Positions 16,662-25,515 of a stretch of DNA of 32,142 bases are shown piece by piece. Origin of the DNA: an uncultured Bacteroidales bacterium (GTDB lineage Bacteria; Bacteroidota; Bacteroidia; Bacteroidales; UBA932). The stretch is taken from NCBI GenBank assembly GCA_934717185.1, contig CAKUYQ010000029.1, positions 1 through 32,142 on the forward strand, given 5' to 3'. The notes beneath the pieces were generated by a model. It was given only the letters and a program-made list of their open reading frames with translations. It had not been told where the DNA came from and made no database searches. A program made the translations under genes and the position numbers. Every line of letters starts with the position of its first letter. The stretch's first letter is position 1.

Positions 16662-16893
16662 CGTTTGATTAGCTTTGGCTTTGGCTTTTTTTTAAAGTAA
16701 AGAGAGTAAAGAAAGTAAAGAAAGTAAAGAAAGTAAAGAAAGTAAAGAAAGTAAAGAAGCCAATGCTAAATATAGTTTGTAGTTGAGAGCTTATAGTGTA
16801 TAGAAAGATAGCTTTGGCGTTAGCGTTGGCGTTGGCCTAAGTTTGTAGTGTATAGGATGTGAGAGAACGTGTAGAAAGAAGAAACCATTTACT
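16608..16893 (+). repeat. Left direct repeat flanking the accessory island
   Basis: This copy covers the last 18 codons of the lipoprotein gene, its stop and the downstream repeat cluster up to about 16893. It matches 31695-31965 in the same orientation. In the first 64 bp (16608-16671 against 31695-31758) there are five mismatches, all C/T transitions; the tails differ mainly in the number of AGTAAAGA units and by small insertions. Upstream of 16608 and beyond about 16893 the two loci lose similarity. Confidence 0.85.
16670..16838. repeat. Modular intergenic repeat, copy 3
   Basis: TAGCTTTGGCTTTGGC at 16670-16685 is followed by eight or so tandem AGTAAAGA/AGTAAAGAG units (16694-16758), the inverted module AAGCCAATGCTA (16757-16768), the TAGTTTGTAGTTGAGAGC module at 16773-16800, and another GGCGTT/TAGC run at 16810-16838. 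The first and third modules can pair as a stem around the AGTAAAGA units. It lies inside the left direct repeat. Confidence 0.78.
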
Positions 16894-16916
16894 ATAATAG
16901 AAGCATCATAAGATAA

Positions 16917-16963
16917 CAGAGGCGGCTTAAGCATTTTGCGAAACCGCCTCTGTTTTTGTTTTT
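16917..16963 (+). terminator. Rho-independent terminator before the island operon
   Basis: CAGAGGCGG (16917-16925) pairs with CCGCCTCTG (16944-16952) around an 18-nt loop and is followed by a T-rich run (TTTTTGTTTTT). It would end transcripts from the lipoprotein gene and insulate the island operon. The next 180 bp up to the operon promoter are AT-rich and hold no gene or structure that I recognise. Confidence 0.75.
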
Positions 16964-17143
16964 ATGGTTTTAGCAATTTATTTAAATGCCAATTCGTAGC
17001 AGTTGCCAAAAGCACTCCTTCATTTCACATGATTTCCTGTTTTGCGGTTTTATTAGATGGTGATAGTATATTTTGCTGTATTTATTGATTAGTTTTAGAA
17101 GTTGAATTAAATCACAAATTTATACACTTATTTTTGCTTTTTA

Positions 17144-17175
17144 TTGTTATTCTTCAGAGAAAAGCAATATTTTTG
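17144..17175 (+). promoter_or_regulatory. Candidate promoter of the defence operon
   Basis: TTG at 17144-17146 and TATTTTTG at 17168-17175 match the Bacteroidota -33 and -7 elements with 21 bp between them. The start codon of the regulator gene follows 22 bp later. A second identical TATTTTTG lies at 17129-17136, with the nearest TTG 24 bp upstream, so two overlapping promoters are possible. An XRE protein encoded first in the operon would be well placed to act here. Confidence 0.5.
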
Positions 17176-17196
17176 CATAAAGAAAATCATGTAATA

Positions 17197-17439
17197 ATGG
17201 CAAACAAAGATTTGAATCGGCTTAAACTCGTTTTAGTAGAGCAAAAAAGAACAGCTAAATGGCTGGCAGCAGAGATAGGAAAAGATCCTGCTACTGTATC
17301 AAAGTGGTGCACTAATACAGCACAGCCAAGTATTGAAACTTTATCTATCATTGCGGAAAAACTGGATGTGGATATTCGTGAACTTCTACAGTCTTCAAAG
17401 GTTGAAAGGGGACCTGTTTATATAAGAGTAGAACAATAA
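17197..17439 (+). CDS. XRE-family helix-turn-helix regulator
   Basis: This 80-aa protein consists almost entirely of a Cro/C1-type helix-turn-helix domain: LKLVLVEQKRTAKWLAAEIG, then KDPATVSKWCTNTAQPSIETL as the turn and recognition helix, then IIAEKLDVDIRELL. A short tail (VERGPVYIRVEQ) is too small to be an effector domain. The frame is open from 17134, but the extra 21 residues overlap the candidate promoter, so ATG 17197 is used. It is 12 bp ahead of the helicase gene and opens the operon. By analogy with small regulators that head BREX, CBASS and restriction-modification loci, it probably controls expression of the system; no operator can be proven by eye. Confidence 0.85.
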   Translation: MANKDLNRLKLVLVEQKRTAKWLAAEIGKDPATVSKWCTNTAQPSIETLSIIAEKLDVDIRELLQSSKVERGPVYIRVEQ

Positions 17440-17451
17440 CAGAAAAGACAA

Positions 17452-20400
17452 ATGAACATCATTGAGTTATACGAGAACTTGAAGGACAGCTACAAAAGTT
17501 ACCTTGAAAGTTTTGTGGTTATAAAGGATGAACGAATCAAGGAAAAGGTCAGTGACTCCATTAAAAACGAAGAATTATGGCCTAAAGCTTTAATTCAATT
17601 CAATCCAAACTTCGAGAAGGGAGTAGGTGTGAAAGATCTTATTGCCAAGGGACTTCCTATCCACAAAGATTTGGAATACTTCTTCGATAAACCTTTCTAC
17701 AAACACCAACAAGAAGCTATAGAGTTAGGTTGCCAAGACAAAGAATTCATCGTTACATCTGGAACAGGTTCAGGTAAGTCACGTGCCTTTATGGCAACTA
17801 TATTCAATTTTGTTCTACTTCACGAAGAATCCTGCAAGGATAAGACAATAGCGATTATCGTTTATCCTATGAATGCGTTAATCAATTCGCAGGCAGAGGA
17901 ACTTAGTCGCTACAAGGCTGAATTTGAAGAAAGAACAGGTCGCACCTGTCCTTTTACATTTGGAAAATATACAGGTCAAGAGAATGATGAAGCACGTGCA
18001 AAGATGCAACAAACACCTCCTAACATCATATTGACAAACTATATGATGTTGGAGTTGCTCATGACTCGTGCCGGCAAAGAAGAAGACCTTCGTAAATGTT
18101 TCTTGGAGAACCTACACTTTCTTGTATTCGATGAGTTACACACTTATCGTGGAATGCAGGGAAGCGATGTTTCATTTCTTATTCGAAGAATCAAATCATT
18201 GGCAGCCGGCCGTCTCCTTTGTTTCGGCACATCTGCAACTATGGTTGCCGATGACAGCATGAGCTATAGCCAACAAAGGGAAAAAGTTGCCGAAGTTGCA
18301 TCTTGCATCTTTGGCAGTTCATACTCAAAAGAACAAGTCATTGACGAAACTCTTGTAATAGGTTTGTCTGACGAAGACCCTTCTGATGGAGAATTGCGTA
18401 ATTGCATCAATAATCCCATACCTGACTCTACGAATATCGATGATGCTAAGAGATACCCAACTGCCATTTGGTTAGAACAAACCATAGCACTTGAATATAA
18501 AAAGAAAGAAGGTAAATATTTCAGAGGGAAGCCCATGTCTATTGAGGATATGGCTAAACAACTGAGCATTAAGACAAGAGAAGGAGTTGCCAAATGTCAA
18601 AGACACATTATTGGTATATTAAATTGGTGCAATATTCTTAACCAACAAAAGGGCGTATCTATTCTTCCATATAAAGTGCATCAGTTCATCCCACAAACAG
18701 GAAATGTATACCTTACTTTAGGAGAGCAAGCAAATCGTCAAATCACAGTAGAGGAAAAACTCTATTGTGATGAATTATCACATGGTGATACTAAAATTAT
18801 GTATTACCCCGTTGTGTTTAGCCGTCTAAGTGGACACGAGTTTTATGTCATCAAGATAAACGGCAGTCAAATTTTGCCAAGAAACTTTGATGGCTATGCT
18901 TCCGGTGATGGTAATAGTGATGTTAATGATGGCTATATCATCATACCACACACAGGAGAAGATATCAACAATTATCTATTGGATGTCAATTCCGACGAGA
19001 TTCCTGCCGATTGGTACTCCATCAATAAGAACGGAGTGAGAAAACTGAAGAAGACATACGAATCACGCATTCCTAAAAAGGTATATGTGACACCTTCAGG
19101 TGAATATAGCCCAACAGGACCAATTAGTGGTATTGGCTATATGGAAACTATCTTTGTACCATCGCCATTGATGTACGACCCAACAGCTCGTGTCGTTTAC
19201 AAAGGTAAGCAATCAGAATATTCTAAACTTTCAAGAATCGGTGGTGAAGGTAGAAGTACTGCTACTACTGTATTGTCATACGAGGATATTGCCCTTATGC
19301 AGAAGATGGGCATTGAGCAAAGCAACAGAAAGCTTCTGACCTTTGTAGATGCTCGCCAAGATGCAGCGTTGCAGGCTGGACACTTCAATGATTTTATTCG
19401 AATAGGAAAAATACGTTCTGCCATTTGGAATGCCATTAAAGATACAGCAGAGCCAATAGACAACACAAAAATTGCTCGTATGGTGTTGGACAACCTTCAC
19501 CTTGACATAAATGACTATTCTATTCGCCAGGAGCTCCGTGGTGGACGGGCAAATGACGTAAAGAACATCATGGAGCAATATCTCTCAACCATCATATATG
19601 ATGACCTTGCAGGCAACTGGACAGTCATCATGCCAAACTTGGAAGATTGTGCATTGCTAAACATTGGTTATAAATATCTCCATGACGAAATCACTGGCGA
19701 GAACAATTCTGAACGCCTCTATGACATACCAGAGTTGGAAGGATTGGATGATGGACAAAAAGAAGAGTTCATTACTCAAATCCTCGACTACTTGCGCCAT
19801 AAACTTTGCATCTATAGTAGCGAGAGAACATTGCAAGCAGTCAAAGGCACGACAAAGGCAGTAAGAGAATATCTGAAAGCACCTTGGACGCTTGACGAAA
19901 GTGACAAGATTGAGGAAGCTAAAGAATTGTTTATTGTTAACCCTCGCAGACGAAATTCATACAATTTGGAAAGTGGAGGCTTTAGAAGTAAATTAGGTAT
20001 ATTCGTGCGTGACTATATAGAAAAGAAAACAGAACGTGTCATTGCCAATGAGGAAGCATACACGGAATATATGACAGGACTTTTCGAAGCCTTGTCCAAC
20101 TTCATCATATCTGACAATGGCACCTACCAGCTCGACTATGGTTGTATCCTGTGGCAAGCTGGCGACAAGCAGCATATACGCCGAGACTTGGTTCGTTTCC
20201 GCACTTTGGATGGAGGAGAATGGCTTGAAAAAGAACCTAACCGTTACTTTCAGCAGTTCTACCAAAACATACCACTTAAAGATGTGTGCTTGGAGGCAAA
20301 AGATCATACCGGACAGGTGTCAAAAGAGGACCGAGAACAACGTGAGCAGGATTTTCGTGAAGGAAAATTCCCTGTACTATACTGTTCTCCTACCATGGAG

Positions 20401-22620
20401 TTGGGTATTGACATCAAGGACTTGTCTATTGTTGGCATGCGTAATGTGCCACCAACCCCGGCAAACTACACCCAACGTGCCGGTCGTGCAGGACGAAGTG
20501 GACAAGCGGCATTGGTATATACTTATTGCCGCCCACGTAACTCACATGAGAATTACTATCTGAGCCATCCCGAAAAAATGGTAAAAGGTGAAGTGAAGGC
20601 TCCAAGGATGGAATTGGTCAACGAAGAACTATTCCGCACTCACCTCCACTCCACCATTCTGTCTTTGTGTCCTATCAAAGAACTGTCTGATGGCATCAAG
20701 GACTTGGTAGATTACTACGACATCAACAACATCACATTAAAAGATGAGGTTCGCATTGCACTACAGCTCACCCAAGAGCGTAAGGAACAGATAAAGCAAG
20801 TTTTCAAACAAATCATGAATGAGCCGTTCTTGAAAGGTCGAATGGAAACAGAACAACCTATTTGGTTTACCGAACATTGGCTGGACAATATCCTGACAAA
20901 TTATGAATATGACTTCGACAAGTCACTCGACCGTTGGCGTTCTCTATATAAGCAAGCGCAGACTCAGATTGAAGAAGCGAACCTTGTCATCAAGAATCGC
21001 ATCTATGGTGAGAACTCTAAAGAGAAGCGTGATGCACATATGAAACAACTGCGCGGCGAAAGTCTTCGTGAGATGCTGCTCGGCGTAAACCAAGGCAAGA
21101 ATAAGGAAGAAAACGAATTCTATCCTTATCGTTATTTGGCAAGCGAAGGGTTCTTGCCTGGTTATAACTTCACCAAGTTGCCACAGCGAGCATTGCTACA
21201 ATATAAGTCAGACAAGGTGGAATACCTAAGTCGTCCAAAGCGTCTTGCTCTGAGCGAGTTCGGTCCACAGAACATTATATATAATAATGGTGGTAAATTC
21301 CGTATCACCCGGATGCAGATATTGTCGGAAGTTCTTCCCCATAAGTTCTTCTACAATCCAAAGACCGGTGTCGTATATAAGGATGAGGAGAATACGACTC
21401 ATCATACCGACATTATTACAGGTGAGTCCTTGGATGGAGTTGTAAAGCTTATTCCTGGTATGTGTATCGAGGCGCAAGATATGGTTGCTACAGAAACCGA
21501 GAAGATAACTTGCCAAGAGGAGGAGCGTTCCCGTAAGTTCTATCAGACCAAGACATTTTTCTCAAGTGACGATCCACGTTCCATAAGCGAGTGTGAGCTA
21601 CTCTCCCCACATGGTGAGCATTTGGCAAACATCCGTTATATTCCATCTTGTCGCCTGACATACATTTTGGAATCACGTAACGGCAACAATGCCAATGGCT
21701 TTGCGTTTGACACAAAGACAGGCGACTGGGTAAGCAACGATCGTCTTGCACGCATACAGGAAGAAGCTGATAAAAATCCGGAAGAGGCAGATCGCACCAA
21801 GTTTGTCAAACTCTTTACGGAGACAACAGCCAACGCTATATACATCCAGCCTCTAAAAGCATTGCTATTAGATAAAAAAGAAGCAGTTCGCACCTTCCTT
21901 TATGCTTTCAAACAGGCTATCGAAGATGTTTTCCAAATAGAAGGCAGCGAAATGGGAGCCGAGGTGATGGGAGAAGGAACAACGCCTAACATTCTCATCT
22001 ACGAGAATGCGGAAGGCTCTCTCGGTGTATTAAGTCGTCTCGTCCACGAACCTGATGCTTATAGGGAAGTTGTGCAAAGAGCATACGACATTTGCTTCAA
22101 CAAGCCTGAGTTGATGCAAGACGAGCTCAACGGATTGACTCCTGCCGATTACTCCAATCTGCTCAACTACTACAATCAACCATACCATCAGCAGATAGAC
22201 ATCCGTCTGATATACAGAACGCTCAAGTTGATGCAAGAGGCAAAAGTCGAACTTCATTGTGCAGGGCAAATGCTCAGTTACGATGAGCAATATGCTGCAT
22301 TGGAAGCGGCAAGAGACCACAACAGTTCTACTGAGTATGAGTTTCTGAAGTATCTTCATAATCATCATCTGCGTTTACCGGACAAAGCACAACCGATGTT
22401 CCCAGAAGAATATTACGTACAGCCAGACTTCATGTATGGCGACCGCATTGTTGTATTCTGTGACGGCACACCACATGACCATCCAGAGATACAACAAGAT
22501 GACAGAGAAAAACGTGAAGTGCTCGAAGATGCAGGTTTCGTAGTGTTAGCTTGGCATTATGCCACACCATTGGCAGACTTCATCAGCGAATACTCTGATA
22601 TATTTACCCCGGTAAAATAA
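17452..22620 (+). CDS. DExH helicase with DUF1998-like region and C-terminal Vsr/DUF559-like nuclease region
   Basis: This 1722-aa protein is a superfamily 2 helicase of the kind that carries DUF1998 (MrfA/DrmA-DrmB-like). The first RecA lobe has VTSGTGSGKSRAF (K109), LTNYMMLELLMTR and FDELHTYRG (D227-E228). A long insertion covers about residues 330-880. The second lobe has CSPTMELGIDIKDLSIVG and PANYTQRAGRAGRSG (from about 1002). Residues about 1450-1600 resemble DUF1998, with NILIYENAEGSLGVLSRL near 1512, but only one cysteine follows where the zinc-binding versions have four. The C-terminus reads QPDFMYGDRIVVFCDGTPH then DDREKREVLEDAGFVVL, a Vsr/DUF559-type PD-(D/E)XK pattern with D1659 and D1671. 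It probably translocates on and may cut foreign DNA. Gaps to neighbours are 12 and 5 bp. Confidence 0.85.
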   Translation: MNIIELYENLKDSYKSYLESFVVIKDERIKEKVSDSIKNEELWPKALIQFNPNFEKGVGVKDLIAKGLPIHKDLEYFFDKPFYKHQQEAIELGCQDKEFIVTSGTGSGKSRAFMATIFNFVLLHEESCKDKTIAIIVYPMNALINSQAEELSRYKAEFEERTGRTCPFTFGKYTGQENDEARAKMQQTPPNIILTNYMMLELLMTRAGKEEDLRKCFLENLHFLVFDELHTYRGMQGSDVSFLIRRIKSLAAGRLLCFGTSATMVADDSMSYSQQREKVAEVASCIFGSSYSKEQVIDETLVIGLSDEDPSDGELRNCINNPIPDSTNIDDAKRYPTAIWLEQTIALEYKKKEGKYFRGKPMSIEDMAKQLSIKTREGVAKCQRHIIGILNWCNILNQQKGVSILPYKVHQFIPQTGNVYLTLGEQANRQITVEEKLYCDELSHGDTKIMYYPVVFSRLSGHEFYVIKINGSQILPRNFDGYASGDGNSDVNDGYIIIPHTGEDINNYLLDVNSDEIPADWYSINKNGVRKLKKTYESRIPKKVYVTPSGEYSPTGPISGIGYMETIFVPSPLMYDPTARVVYKGKQSEYSKLSRIGGEGRSTATTVLSYEDIALMQKMGIEQSNRKLLTFVDARQDAALQAGHFNDFIRIGKIRSAIWNAIKDTAEPIDNTKIARMVLDNLHLDINDYSIRQELRGGRANDVKNIMEQYLSTIIYDDLAGNWTVIMPNLEDCALLNIGYKYLHDEITGENNSERLYDIPELEGLDDGQKEEFITQILDYLRHKLCIYSSERTLQAVKGTTKAVREYLKAPWTLDESDKIEEAKELFIVNPRRRNSYNLESGGFRSKLGIFVRDYIEKKTERVIANEEAYTEYMTGLFEALSNFIISDNGTYQLDYGCILWQAGDKQHIRRDLVRFRTLDGGEWLEKEPNRYFQQFYQNIPLKDVCLEAKDHTGQVSKEDREQREQDFREGKFPVLYCSPTMELGIDIKDLSIVGMRNVPPTPANYTQRAGRAGRSGQAALVYTYCRPRNSHENYYLSHPEKMVKGEVKAPRMELVNEELFRTHLHSTILSLCPIKELSDGIKDLVDYYDINNITLKDEVRIALQLTQERKEQIKQVFKQIMNEPFLKGRMETEQPIWFTEHWLDNILTNYEYDFDKSLDRWRSLYKQAQTQIEEANLVIKNRIYGENSKEKRDAHMKQLRGESLREMLLGVNQGKNKEENEFYPYRYLASEGFLPGYNFTKLPQRALLQYKSDKVEYLSRPKRLALSEFGPQNIIYNNGGKFRITRMQILSEVLPHKFFYNPKTGVVYKDEENTTHHTDIITGESLDGVVKLIPGMCIEAQDMVATETEKITCQEEERSRKFYQTKTFFSSDDPRSISECELLSPHGEHLANIRYIPSCRLTYILESRNGNNANGFAFDTKTGDWVSNDRLARIQEEADKNPEEADRTKFVKLFTETTANAIYIQPLKALLLDKKEAVRTFLYAFKQAIEDVFQIEGSEMGAEVMGEGTTPNILIYENAEGSLGVLSRLVHEPDAYREVVQRAYDICFNKPELMQDELNGLTPADYSNLLNYYNQPYHQQIDIRLIYRTLKLMQEAKVELHCAGQMLSYDEQYAALEAARDHNSSTEYEFLKYLHNHHLRLPDKAQPMFPEEYYVQPDFMYGDRIVVFCDGTPHDHPEIQQDDREKREVLEDAGFVVLAWHYATPLADFISEYSDIFTPVK

Positions 22621-22625
22621 ACGAT

Positions 22626-25505
22626 ATGGATTACAAGACTGGTACTTTGATAGAATTTAGGAATCGTCCTTGGGTTGTTCAGCAATCGGGAGAGGACAAT
22701 CTTATGATAATAAAACCATTGGGAGGAACAGATGATGAGACGATTGGTCTCTATCTGCCTCTTTATGGGGATGAACTGCAGATTCATTCCTACAATTTTC
22801 GCCGTCCAACTGCTGACGACATCGGTAAATATAGTTATAAGGCATCAGCAAAGGTGCTTTATAATGCTTGCCGCCTATCCTTCCGAGACATTGCCGGTCC
22901 ATTTCAGTGCTTGGGCAAACTGTCTTTTGAGCCACGTCCATATCAGATGGTTCCTCTGATTCTTGCCCTCAAACAAGAAAAAATAAGACTTCTTATCTCC
23001 GATGACGTGGGTATTGGCAAGACATTGGAATCATTGTTGATAGCCAAGGAATTGCTTGACCGCCACGAGATTACTCGCTTTGCAGTTGTTTGCCTGCCAC
23101 ATCTTTGTGAGCAATGGCAAAACGAAATCAAGGACAAGTTCGGGTTGGATGCAGAAATCATTCGTTCTTCTACGATTAGCTGTTTGGAAAAAAAACTGCG
23201 TCCGGACCAGAATGTGTTCCGTGATATTCCTTACCAAGTCATCTCAATTGACTACGTGAAGCAGGGCAATAAGCGAAACATATTCCTTGACCATTGCCCT
23301 GATTTTGTAATTGTTGATGAGGCACATACCTGCGCCAAGCCTACTGGTGCCAATAAGTACCAACAGCAGCGCTACCGCTTACTCAGCGACTTAGCCAACA
23401 AACCAGAACAGCAATTGGTATTGCTGACTGCCACTCCACATAGTGGTCAAAGCGAGGAGTTTCAGTCGCTCATAGGATTGCTGAACCCGAAGTTTGGAAA
23501 TTATCAGCTTCAAACTGCCACAGAGCGTGAGGAGCTGTCTCATTATTTCGTACAACGCCGCCGTGCCGACATCAAGCAATACTTGGGTGGCGAAATCGTT
23601 TTTCCGGAGCGTGTATATATTGACAAAGATGAGTATTTGTATGCATCAGAATATCGCAATTTATTAGGTAGCTTGATTGAGTATGTGAAGCATGGCATCC
23701 AAAAGGTATCTGGAGCAGACAAGCGTAAGCAACGCTACATCTATTGGGATTTGCTTGCATTGATGCGTGGAGTAATGTCAAGCCCAGATGCTGGCATCAG
23801 TATGTTGCAGAACAAGATAGATAAAAGAGAAGATTCATCATCCGCCAACACCGATGATGAATCTGAGCAGGTATATGTATTCAATGACCCTCTGAAGGAT
23901 TTGTTGAATGCAGATGATGTTGTTCCGGAGGCTTTGGAAACGACCAACTCTACCGACAAGAAAGAGTTCAAGAGTTTCATCAAACAGTTGGAGCACATCA
24001 AGGAAACTGATTCGGATGAAAAAGTAAAACAAGCTCTTGACATTGTTAAGTTCGCTCTTGACAATGGCATGAACCCTATCGTGTTTTGTCAATACATACA
24101 AACTGCAGAATATGTTGGCCAATACGTTAAAGAGCATTTGGAAAGCAACAAGAAATTTAAGAATGTTGTCGTTGGTGTTGTTACCAGCCGACTGGCTGAC
24201 GAGGAGCGCAAGATGAAGATTGATACCTTATCGCAGGAAGATCGTCATGTGTTGGTTTGTACCGACTGCCTCTCCGAAGGTGTCAACTTGCAACAAGGTT
24301 TCGAAGCGGTCATCCATTACGATTTGCCTTGGAACCCAAACCGCATGGAGCAGCGAAATGGACGTATTGACCGTTTCGGACAAACAGCTCATGATGTTTT
24401 GGTATCAACTCTTCATGCCAAGAATAATCCTGTGGATGATATTGTACTCAATGTTCTGTACAAGAAGCAAGAGGAGATACGCAAGAAATTAGGTGTCTAT
24501 CTTCCTATTGCCGATAATGACGCTTCGCTCATGGAGACAATCATGCAGCGCATCTTCGATGCTAAAGTTCCAACTCAAACTGACTATATGGAGCTATCCT
24601 TGTTTGACAACGACCCGGAATGGAAGAAGCAGCAGGATGAGGAATTGGAGATTCAACTCAAAAAGATGGAGGAGAACGAGAAGATTTCCCATACCTACTT
24701 TGCCCATAACAACAAGCAGATGGATCCTACTCGACTGAAAGCATCATTGGATGAGGCTAAATCTGTTATTGGTGGCGTGGAGGACACTCGTGACTTTGTA
24801 GTTGAGCAACTGTTACATGTGGGAGTAAACGTCCATACGGACGAATTGCCATTGTGCTATAGCTTTCAGCTCCTGGAGTTGCCAGCCAATTTGCGCCATT
24901 ACTTCAAGAACAAAGCTACCGCCAAAGGGCTTGTGCGCATATCCTTCTCTTCCCCTACGCCAAAGCATTATATGTACATAGGTCGCAATCATACATTTGT
25001 GGAAGATTTAAGCCGAGCCGTAGTCAATGATTCGGTCAATGGCGGCGAATTGGGAGCCTGCCGAGCATTGGTCATGGAGACCTCAGAGGTGAAGACACGC
25101 ACCGCCATCTTGTTGATGCGTGTCCGCAGCGTTATCAGAGACAAGAAGGTTGATAACAGAGAGTTAGTAGGTGAAGAAATGATTTTCGCAGGCTATCGTG
25201 GCAAGATAGACAACCACGATTTCCTCACACAGGAAGAGGCGAGGCAACTGTTTCTGCATTCGCAAGCTTCTGGCGACATGGATATGCCTACCCAAAAGGC
25301 GCTCTTCTCCAATGCCATCTGTTGGATATCCAATGAGCAGGAGTTACGCCGGCACACAGATGAAATAGCCCTCGAAAGGGCGTCACATCTTGTTGATGCT
25401 TTTGCCAAATACCGCACCTACCTAAAGGCATCGGAATACCAAGTGGTAGAACCTGTATTGCCAATGGATGTGATTGCGGCTTATTTGTTTGTTCCAAAAA
25501 TATAA
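22626..25505 (+). CDS. SNF2-family DNA helicase/translocase (DrmD-like)
   Basis: The 959-aa protein is a Swi2/Snf2-type ATPase close to the RapA/HepA and DISARM DrmD branch. Motif I is SDDVGIGKTLESLLIAKELL (K132), motif II is FVIVDEAHTCAK (D231-E232), motif III is LLTATPHSGQSEEFQSL. The second lobe shows NPIVFCQYIQTAEYV, VLVCTDCLSEGVNLQQG and NRMEQRNGRIDRFGQ. The region after about residue 650 is helical and charged and has no recognised domain; residues 680-705 look coiled-coil (EEELEIQLKKMEENEK-like). SNF2 enzymes move along duplex DNA without strand separation, which would suit scanning or remodelling of phage DNA. It starts 5 bp after the first helicase and is followed by the DUF1016 gene after 10 bp. 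Confidence 0.88.
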   Translation: MDYKTGTLIEFRNRPWVVQQSGEDNLMIIKPLGGTDDETIGLYLPLYGDELQIHSYNFRRPTADDIGKYSYKASAKVLYNACRLSFRDIAGPFQCLGKLSFEPRPYQMVPLILALKQEKIRLLISDDVGIGKTLESLLIAKELLDRHEITRFAVVCLPHLCEQWQNEIKDKFGLDAEIIRSSTISCLEKKLRPDQNVFRDIPYQVISIDYVKQGNKRNIFLDHCPDFVIVDEAHTCAKPTGANKYQQQRYRLLSDLANKPEQQLVLLTATPHSGQSEEFQSLIGLLNPKFGNYQLQTATEREELSHYFVQRRRADIKQYLGGEIVFPERVYIDKDEYLYASEYRNLLGSLIEYVKHGIQKVSGADKRKQRYIYWDLLALMRGVMSSPDAGISMLQNKIDKREDSSSANTDDESEQVYVFNDPLKDLLNADDVVPEALETTNSTDKKEFKSFIKQLEHIKETDSDEKVKQALDIVKFALDNGMNPIVFCQYIQTAEYVGQYVKEHLESNKKFKNVVVGVVTSRLADEERKMKIDTLSQEDRHVLVCTDCLSEGVNLQQGFEAVIHYDLPWNPNRMEQRNGRIDRFGQTAHDVLVSTLHAKNNPVDDIVLNVLYKKQEEIRKKLGVYLPIADNDASLMETIMQRIFDAKVPTQTDYMELSLFDNDPEWKKQQDEELEIQLKKMEENEKISHTYFAHNNKQMDPTRLKASLDEAKSVIGGVEDTRDFVVEQLLHVGVNVHTDELPLCYSFQLLELPANLRHYFKNKATAKGLVRISFSSPTPKHYMYIGRNHTFVEDLSRAVVNDSVNGGELGACRALVMETSEVKTRTAILLMRVRSVIRDKKVDNRELVGEEMIFAGYRGKIDNHDFLTQEEARQLFLHSQASGDMDMPTQKALFSNAICWISNEQELRRHTDEIALERASHLVDAFAKYRTYLKASEYQVVEPVLPMDVIAAYLFVPKI

Positions 25506-25515
25506 AAGAAACATT

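Noticed and set aside
16608..16671. Site-specific att site of a tyrosine recombinase
   Set aside because: The duplicated gene end looks like a 3'-end attachment, but the repeats are long and diverged, not short and identical, and no integrase gene or tRNA is present in the window.
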